Made by a program: the position numbers and the translations under genes. Source: Dehalobacter restrictus DSM 9455 (lineage in GTDB: Bacteria > Bacillota > Desulfitobacteriia > Desulfitobacteriales > Syntrophobotulaceae). Taken from it: a stretch of 64,000 nt of DNA. This document shows, in pieces, positions 59,069 to 64,000 of the stretch. How positions within the stretch are numbered: the stretch's first letter is position 1; each line of letters begins with the position of its first letter. The notes below the pieces were generated by a model that saw nothing but the letters and a program-made list of their open reading frames with translations, made no database searches and was not told the origin of the DNA. The stretch is from assembly GCF_000512895.1 (NCBI RefSeq), contig NZ_CP007033.1, forward strand, positions 2,715,001 to 2,779,000, in the 5' to 3' direction.

Positions 59069-60511
59069 ATGAAAAAGATCTTGAAAAGAAGAATTTTTCT
59101 GGCTGCTTCGACTCTGATTATTGTATTCGCATTTGTCTTTATCCTATCGGATCAGATGGTTGCCAATTATATGGTCGACACAACTCCGGAGCATATCGAT
59201 GCGCCTGGGGCGGGCTCCCGGGTCCTGATCATTGCGCCGCACCCCGATGACGAGACGCTGGGGGCGGGTATGCTCATCAAAAAGACGCTGGCTAACGGAG
59301 GTAAAGTAAAAGTGGTCCTTATGACCAATGGTGATGGTTATAGGGTTGCAGCCCATTTAGACTATACAAAAATAACGCTTACACCAAAAGAATATATCAA
59401 TTTTGGCTATACGCGCCAGCAGGAATCAGTGAAAGCTTTGGCATCATCGGGAGTTTCTGAAAGCGATATTATCTTCCTGGGTTATCCTGACGGCGGACTT
59501 GCCTCACTATGGTCTTCCAACTGGAATTCAACGAATCCGTACACCAGTCCCTATACCCAAGCAGACCGGTCACCCTATACCGACAGTTTTAAGAAAAACC
59601 GCCTGTATTGCGGGCAAAATGTTGTCGCTGATTTATCACAGATTATTCACGATTTTCAGCCAACCGATATTGTCATGCCGCACCCGAATGATAAACATCC
59701 GGATCATTGGGCTAGCAATGCTTTCACGAAATATACGCTGACTGTGCTGAACTATTCTCCGCAGAAAGAGTGGCTTTATCTAATTCACCGCGGTTTATGG
59801 CCTAGCCTGGAAGCCGGCTCACAGCATAAAAAGGATCTTGCGCCGCCGGCCAAACTGCTTAAAACCGGCACCAAGTGGTATGCACTCGACCTAACTGATC
59901 AGGAAATAAGATTAAAGACCGAAGCGATCAAGCTGTATCATTCGCAGCAAAAAACACTGGGATTCCAGATGTCCTGTTTTGAAAAGCAGAGCGAATTATT
60001 CGGTCAGTATACAGATGCTAAACTAATCAGCGGCATGCGTATGGATTCGGACATTACGCCAAATGCCGGCAATATATTGATTCAGGACCCGGTTCAGGAT
60101 AAACTGCTTTTGGATGTAGACAAAGGAGGCGATATCTTAGCTGTCCATGCAGAAATCTCCAAGGAAGGCAATTTGCATCTTATTATACAAACAGATCAAA
60201 AAATGATTAAGGAATTAAATGAATATCGTTATAATCTGGTCTTTATTAATAAAGAAAAGTCCTCGCACCTGACCCTCATCGTCAAAGGAAATGAGGTCTA
60301 TGCGCAGGACCCAACTACAAATACAATCACAAGGGAGACTGTAAATATTTGTGTTTCAAATCAGGGCGGTATGTCTCATCTTATTATTAATCAATCAGCA
60401 TTTCAGCAATTAGAATTTGGCCATTATGATCATGTCTTTATGGATGCGGAGTCCGCGTTTAATAACCACCTGATAGACAAAACTGCCTGGCGGATGATCG
60501 ATACACGCTAG
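59069..60511 (+). CDS. Exported PIG-L family deacetylase
   Basis: 480 aa. An N-terminal membrane anchor or signal (RRIFLAASTLIIVFAFVFIL), then a PIG-L/LmbE domain with zinc ligands in IAPHPDDETLGAG and MPHPNDKHPDHWASN (residues 52-260). Such enzymes remove N-acetyl groups from sugars (GlcNAc-PI, mycothiol or bacillithiol precursors, cell-wall glycans). The last 180 residues are a separate beta-rich part (LIIQTDQKMI, MSHLIINQSAF). GAGGTAAT precedes the ATG. The anchor suggests action at the outer face on an envelope sugar. Confidence 0.88.
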   Translation: MKKILKRRIFLAASTLIIVFAFVFILSDQMVANYMVDTTPEHIDAPGAGSRVLIIAPHPDDETLGAGMLIKKTLANGGKVKVVLMTNGDGYRVAAHLDYTKITLTPKEYINFGYTRQQESVKALASSGVSESDIIFLGYPDGGLASLWSSNWNSTNPYTSPYTQADRSPYTDSFKKNRLYCGQNVVADLSQIIHDFQPTDIVMPHPNDKHPDHWASNAFTKYTLTVLNYSPQKEWLYLIHRGLWPSLEAGSQHKKDLAPPAKLLKTGTKWYALDLTDQEIRLKTEAIKLYHSQQKTLGFQMSCFEKQSELFGQYTDAKLISGMRMDSDITPNAGNILIQDPVQDKLLLDVDKGGDILAVHAEISKEGNLHLIIQTDQKMIKELNEYRYNLVFINKEKSSHLTLIVKGNEVYAQDPTTNTITRETVNICVSNQGGMSHLIINQSAFQQLEFGHYDHVFMDAESAFNNHLIDKTAWRMIDTR

Positions 60512-61497
60512 CTGCCGCTGGATGCAGCCGTTGCGGCACACGCAGCGCCGATCATTGCTGCGTTTTGAGCTGCGATGAGTGCTTCAATCGTCACAAAAGC
60601 ATTGGTATAGATCACATCATTGCTGTTTTTGAGGCTTTCCAACATCGTGCAAGAAACGAGCGACGCTGCTGTAAGAAAAATAGTCTCCTTGCCCAACCAG
60701 CGGATATTTCGGTCTTCTCGGAGAACTTCACTCATTCCGAGCACCTCACGCGCAGCTCTCTGGCTTTTATCTTCAAGCAAGGTAAGCAGACCGAGTGTTC
60801 CATAGTTATTGGCGTAGACTTTTAATTTATTTTGACCGAAGAAATCATACAGGATGCGGCATCTTGCAGCTTTTGCCTTACTGTTCTCCTCACTCAGACT
60901 TAAGATGTGCGACAAGAATTGGAGTCCGTTTCCACGGCTAAAACCACATTCATGAAGTTCTTTGTACAGCTCTTCCATTTTAGCTATGATACTCTGTACG
61001 GGTTTATCCGAAGCTGCAAGCAGGATTGAGACAGCATAGTCGTCACCGGAAGTCAGCCAAGGGTGATGTTTCTTCATTTCGGTGAAAATCTCATAGGCTT
61101 TGGCAATCCGAATATCGGCTTTGCGCGGTTCGCAATTCAAGAGCAGTGTATAGGCGGTCACAGGCCTGTATGTGTAACTGCGAAACCCGTTTTCTTTAAG
61201 TCTTTCATCATAAGCAAGAAGAATATCCAGTTTTGTTTCCGGATCGGGAGAATTGACGAGCAGCAAGGCTGAATACAGAATGGATCTTTGTCTGAAACTC
61301 GAAAAAGAACCCAAATTCTTTTTGATATAGTCATTGACCCTTTCGATTTCTTTCCTGTCATAAACCTTGTCTTTGGCTACATAAGACAAAGCAATCAGCG
61401 TATTGATACTGCTTGAATTTTTCCAGCGAAAGTCCTTGGCAACCTGCTGATAGATGCTGATCAGATTTTCAGCTTTTTTCCGAAGATTACTGTCCAT
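60508..61497 (-). CDS. DUF4003 family protein
   Basis: 329 aa, all-helical, no membrane anchor. The order of motifs (RKEIERVNDYIKKNLG, RQRSILYSALLL, LLAASDKPVQSIIAKMEELY, GFSRGNGLQFLSHILSL) matches the DUF4003 family of Firmicutes; it ends in an Ala-rich tail. It converges with the PIG-L gene with a four-base overlap of ends. Function is unknown. Confidence 0.82.
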   Translation of the reverse strand: MDSNLRKKAENLISIYQQVAKDFRWKNSSSINTLIALSYVAKDKVYDRKEIERVNDYIKKNLGSFSSFRQRSILYSALLLVNSPDPETKLDILLAYDERLKENGFRSYTYRPVTAYTLLLNCEPRKADIRIAKAYEIFTEMKKHHPWLTSGDDYAVSILLAASDKPVQSIIAKMEELYKELHECGFSRGNGLQFLSHILSLSEENSKAKAARCRILYDFFGQNKLKVYANNYGTLGLLTLLEDKSQRAAREVLGMSEVLREDRNIRWLGKETIFLTAASLVSCTMLESLKNSNDVIYTNAFVTIEALIAAQNAAMIGAACAATAASSGS

Positions 61498-61520
61498 TTC
61501 CCCATCCCCTTTCCCGCGAA

Positions 61521-61986
61521 CTAACCCTTGTTTCTGTCTCTTAAATCCCGTTCCATTTGCCTTTTGGCATCCCGCTCAGCCAGATCATCCCGCTTGTCAT
61601 AAGTTTTTTTTGCCTTTACACAGCCCAAGTTCAATTTTGGCCATGCCGTGCTTGAGATAAATCTTTAACGGGACAAGGGTCATTCCCTGTAGTTTGACCT
61701 TATCCCCCATCTTAATAATCTCGGTGCGATTAAACAGCAGTTTTCTCTTCCGCAGCGGATCATGGTTGAACCTGTTCCCTTGTTCATACGGGCTGATATG
61801 CATCTGATTCAGCCAGACCTCACCCTTGATAATTTCAGCATAACTGTCTTTGAGATTCACACGGCCGGCCCGGATTGACTTTATCTCGGTCCCCGTTAAG
61901 ATGATCCCGGCTTCATAACTGTCCTCGACAAAGAAATCGTGCCTGGCTTTTCTGTTTTCAGCGATGACCTTAATTCCCTCAGCCAA
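61521..61986 (-). CDS. smpB: SmpB, C-terminal tail out of frame (A8 run)
   Basis: tmRNA-binding protein that brings ssrA to stalled ribosomes. The first 127 residues are normal ([21 protein letters not shown] in parts, [32 protein letters not shown]). At GGC followed by eight A (61605-61614 area) the frame ends early at 129 aa. With seven A, it would continue [31 protein letters not shown] to a stop at 61521 (154 aa, the family length). The lost tail is the part that enters the mRNA channel. The start is a TTG with AGGTGG upstream. Either a sequencing error, a real mutation, or an A8 slippage site. Confidence 0.9.
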
Positions 61987-62093
61987 TCTATTTCCACCTC
62001 GCTGCTTTATCTATTAATAATATTACCCGTTGTTGACCGCTCAGGCAATGGGTATTTCCTTTAGATTATTTTGAAAAAAATCAGTAAACCGAC

Positions 62094-62858
62094 CTATGGG
62101 ACCAGCAGCTGACGCTTTTCTATAAATTCCCGTATTTTTTGGGCCAATTCGTCCCGCGCTGCGCTCAACGGCAGATAGTGATCCTCATCTTTCCAGTAAA
62201 CTGCATCGCAATAGCGGTCTCCGATGTTCTTCTGAATAAATTCACCGCTGGACGGATGGACTGTCCCGTCAGCCATGCTCTGGACCATAAGCGTCGGACA
62301 GCTGATTTGGGGCAATTTTCCTTTCATTCGTTCAATGGCTTGGTTTAAAGAAATAAAAGATATCACCGGTACCTGAATATAGGAAAAATGGGGGAGTCCC
62401 TCGCTGTTCAGGCTGATCTCAGCGGTTTTATGCGGTTTGCCAACATATTCTATTTTTCCTATCAAGCTTTCGGCCTGATGCAGCTTTTCATCAACATAAA
62501 TAATCGGGGCATTGATGGAGACTGCACCGTCGATCCTGCCCTGAGCAGCCAGAGACAGTGCCAGCAATCCGCCCATGGAATGTCCGACGGCAAGGACTTT
62601 CTGATACGTTTTCTTTAATTGCTCAGCTGCTTCGGCAACAGCTCGCTCCCAATCCTGCCAGGATGTCTTCTTCAAGTCTTCTATTGAAGTTCCATGGCCG
62701 GGAAGAAGCGGGGCCTGGACTGTATATCCCCAATTTTTCAATCTCTCACCAAGTGGCTTCATATCAATCGGGCAGGCTGTAAAGCCGTGAATCAGAAGGA
62801 TCGCCGTGCTTCCGCCTGAAAAGTAAAAAGGTTTGGCCAGCTCTTCTCGTGTAAACAT
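62094..62858 (-). CDS. Alpha/beta hydrolase, Est30-like carboxylesterase
   Basis: 254 aa. Oxyanion motif LLIHGFTACPIDM, nucleophile elbow VGHSMGGLLAL, acid in MADGTVHPSSG and catalytic His in DEDHYLPLS. Length and motifs match Geobacillus Est30-type monoglyceride/carboxylesterases. The ATG at 62858 has GGAAGGGAG upstream. It is a cytoplasmic enzyme (no signal peptide) for short or medium esters. Confidence 0.9.
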   Translation of the reverse strand: MFTREELAKPFYFSGGSTAILLIHGFTACPIDMKPLGERLKNWGYTVQAPLLPGHGTSIEDLKKTSWQDWERAVAEAAEQLKKTYQKVLAVGHSMGGLLALSLAAQGRIDGAVSINAPIIYVDEKLHQAESLIGKIEYVGKPHKTAEISLNSEGLPHFSYIQVPVISFISLNQAIERMKGKLPQISCPTLMVQSMADGTVHPSSGEFIQKNIGDRYCDAVYWKDEDHYLPLSAARDELAQKIREFIEKRQLLVP

Positions 62859-63033
62859 GCTTCTCCCTTCCACTTGCCAACATCAGGCAATAATGTCCTT
62901 ATCGGTTTATTTAAACAGATTTTTTTGCCGAATGCAATGTCTTTGATTTTATGATGGTAAATTAAGCTTTGATGATAGTCTTAAAGAATAAATAAAAAGA
63001 TTTAAGATAAATAAAATTCATACAAAAATAGAA

Positions 63034-63060
63034 ATGGAGATGCTTTAAAGGCATCTCCAT
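63034..63060 (-). terminator. Terminator of the membrane pyrophosphatase gene
   Basis: Perfect 10-bp arms ATGGAGATGC and GCATCTCCAT, 40 bases after the stop. Confidence 0.8.
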
Positions 63061-63099
63061 ATATTTCACTTGAAAACGATGTTTGACGGACCTAACCTC

Positions 63100-64000
63100 T
63101 TAGTGAAGGAAAGGAGCAATGATCAGGGAAATCGTTCCCATAACTTTAATCAAAGCATTCAGGGAAGGACCGGCAGTATCTTTGAACGGATCGCCAACAG
63201 TGTCGCCGATAACAGCTGCAGCGTGAGCAGGAGTCCCCTTGCCGCCATGGTGTCCGGATTCAATATATTTCTTGGCATTGTCCCAGGCCCCGCCGGCGTT
63301 GGCCATGAATACGGCCATCAGGAAGCCGGCAAATGTACCGCCTGCGAGCATTCCACCCATGGCACTCTTGCCTAAAATAAATCCAACAAGTACCGGTGTG
63401 CATACGGCCAGTAAACCAGGAGCGATCATTTGTCTGATTGCCGCTTTGGTCGAAATATCAACGCAGGCCGCATAATCAGGTTTCGCTTTGCCTTCCATCA
63501 GTCCGGGGATTTCTCTGAACTGACGGCGGACTTCAGCAATCATGTCAAACGCAGCTCTTCCGACCGCCTGCATCGCAAAAGCGGAGAACAGGAACGGCAG
63601 GGCAGCACCAATAAATAGACCGATAATCGTCGTCGGCACAAGAATGTCAATGACCTGAAGGTCGGCAAGTTCAGCAAACGCGTTGAACAGAGCCAGCGCG
63701 GTAATTGCAGCTGATCCAATCGCGAAGCCTTTAGCTACGGCAGCTGTGGTATTTCCAACAGCGTCAAGTTTATCTGTTGTTTTACGCACACTCGGATCGA
63801 GTTCAGCCATTTCGGCAATACCGCCGGCATTGTCAGCCACCGGTCCGAAAGAGTCAATCGCAACGATGATTCCCGCTGTGGAAAGCATCGCCATTGCAGC
63901 CATCGCAATGCCATATATACCCGCAACCTGATAAGCCACCAGGATCGCAGCACAAATCGTAATGACCGGCAAAGCTGTACTTTTTAGACCGACAGCCAAA
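63100..64000 (-). CDS. hppA: Membrane-bound ion-pumping pyrophosphatase, C-terminal part (5' end outside window)
   Basis: About 300 residues of the C-terminal half, open at the window edge. It uses pyrophosphate hydrolysis to pump H+ or Na+. Membrane helices alternate with the conserved [35 protein letters not shown] and the C-terminal [21 protein letters not shown]. Ala (not Lys) after GNTT places it with K+-dependent enzymes, by established family rules. Together with the CBS-pyrophosphatase it would allow recovery of pyrophosphate energy. Confidence 0.93.
   Translation of the reverse strand, partial: LAVGLKSTALPVITICAAILVAYQVAGIYGIAMAAMAMLSTAGIIVAIDSFGPVADNAGGIAEMAELDPSVRKTTDKLDAVGNTTAAVAKGFAIGSAAITALALFNAFAELADLQVIDILVPTTIIGLFIGAALPFLFSAFAMQAVGRAAFDMIAEVRRQFREIPGLMEGKAKPDYAACVDISTKAAIRQMIAPGLLAVCTPVLVGFILGKSAMGGMLAGGTFAGFLMAVFMANAGGAWDNAKKYIESGHHGGKGTPAHAAAVIGDTVGDPFKDTAGPSLNALIKVMGTISLIIAPFLH

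Noticed and set aside
1-64000. CRISPR arrays
   Set aside because: No regularly spaced direct repeats of 20-40 bases were seen; the nuclease-helicase gene has no repeats near it.

Overview
The window looks like chromosome of a spore-forming Gram-positive anaerobe of the Peptococcaceae/Desulfitobacteriaceae type (Desulfitobacterium, Dehalobacter and relatives). The signs are strong GGAGG-type ribosome binding sites, frequent TTG and GTG starts, two tiny YjcZ-like (spore-type) proteins, a DUF4003 protein, a NusG domain II protein, a CBS-domain family II pyrophosphatase, a membrane pyrophosphatase, a RACo-like ferredoxin/ASKHA protein and a tmRNA tag ending NYALAA. The genus is an inference; no rRNA or tRNA gene is present to settle it.

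Layout. 1-4,130: 3' part of an Sfp-type phosphopantetheinyl transferase, two tiny Gly-rich membrane peptides, an OmpR/histidine-kinase pair and a UBA-like membrane protein. 4,320-9,060: a MarR repressor with a clear promoter/operator and a heterodimeric ABC exporter with one consensus and one degenerate ATP site. 9,065-14,070: signalling cluster (CheA-P2-like protein, receiver-HDOD, membrane histidine kinase, LytTR regulator, diguanylate cyclase). 14,260-20,730: CorA-type transporter, phosphohexomutase, glucose-6-phosphate isomerase, then queDEC behind a preQ1-I riboswitch with two terminators. 20,865-25,506: CBS-pyrophosphatase, DUF445 protein and RACo-like protein. 25,630-32,640: the complete phosphate regulon pstS / phoP-phoR / pstC-pstA-pstB-phoU with two matching Pho boxes. 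32,730-47,450: nuclease-helicase fusion, trmB, citrate synthase, CheY, CheA-like kinase, a decayed IS, class II aldolase, NusG-II protein and a fused purL.

From about 47,740 to 58,260 the sequence is accessory: an intact IS5-family element, an HD-domain gene, a DUF2935 gene, small membrane proteins, an SDR gene whose ends look like an integron gene cassette, a DUF3102 protein, orphan hypotheticals, and a pile of prophage/IS fragments (terminase small subunit joined to a scaffold protein, truncated sigma factor, replication-protein tail, IS1182-type tail) ending at the tmRNA gene. From 58,373 to the end the core chromosome resumes: ssrA, a PIG-L deacetylase, DUF4003 protein, smpB (frameshifted in an A8 run), an esterase and the C-terminal part of the membrane pyrophosphatase.

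Points of most interest: the cassette-like ends around the SDR gene; the smpB frameshift beside a tmRNA with an unusual T-loop; an IS that landed exactly between the ribosome binding site and TTG start of the CheA-like kinase; a transposase broken by two compensating frameshifts; and the chain of deletion scars next to ssrA.
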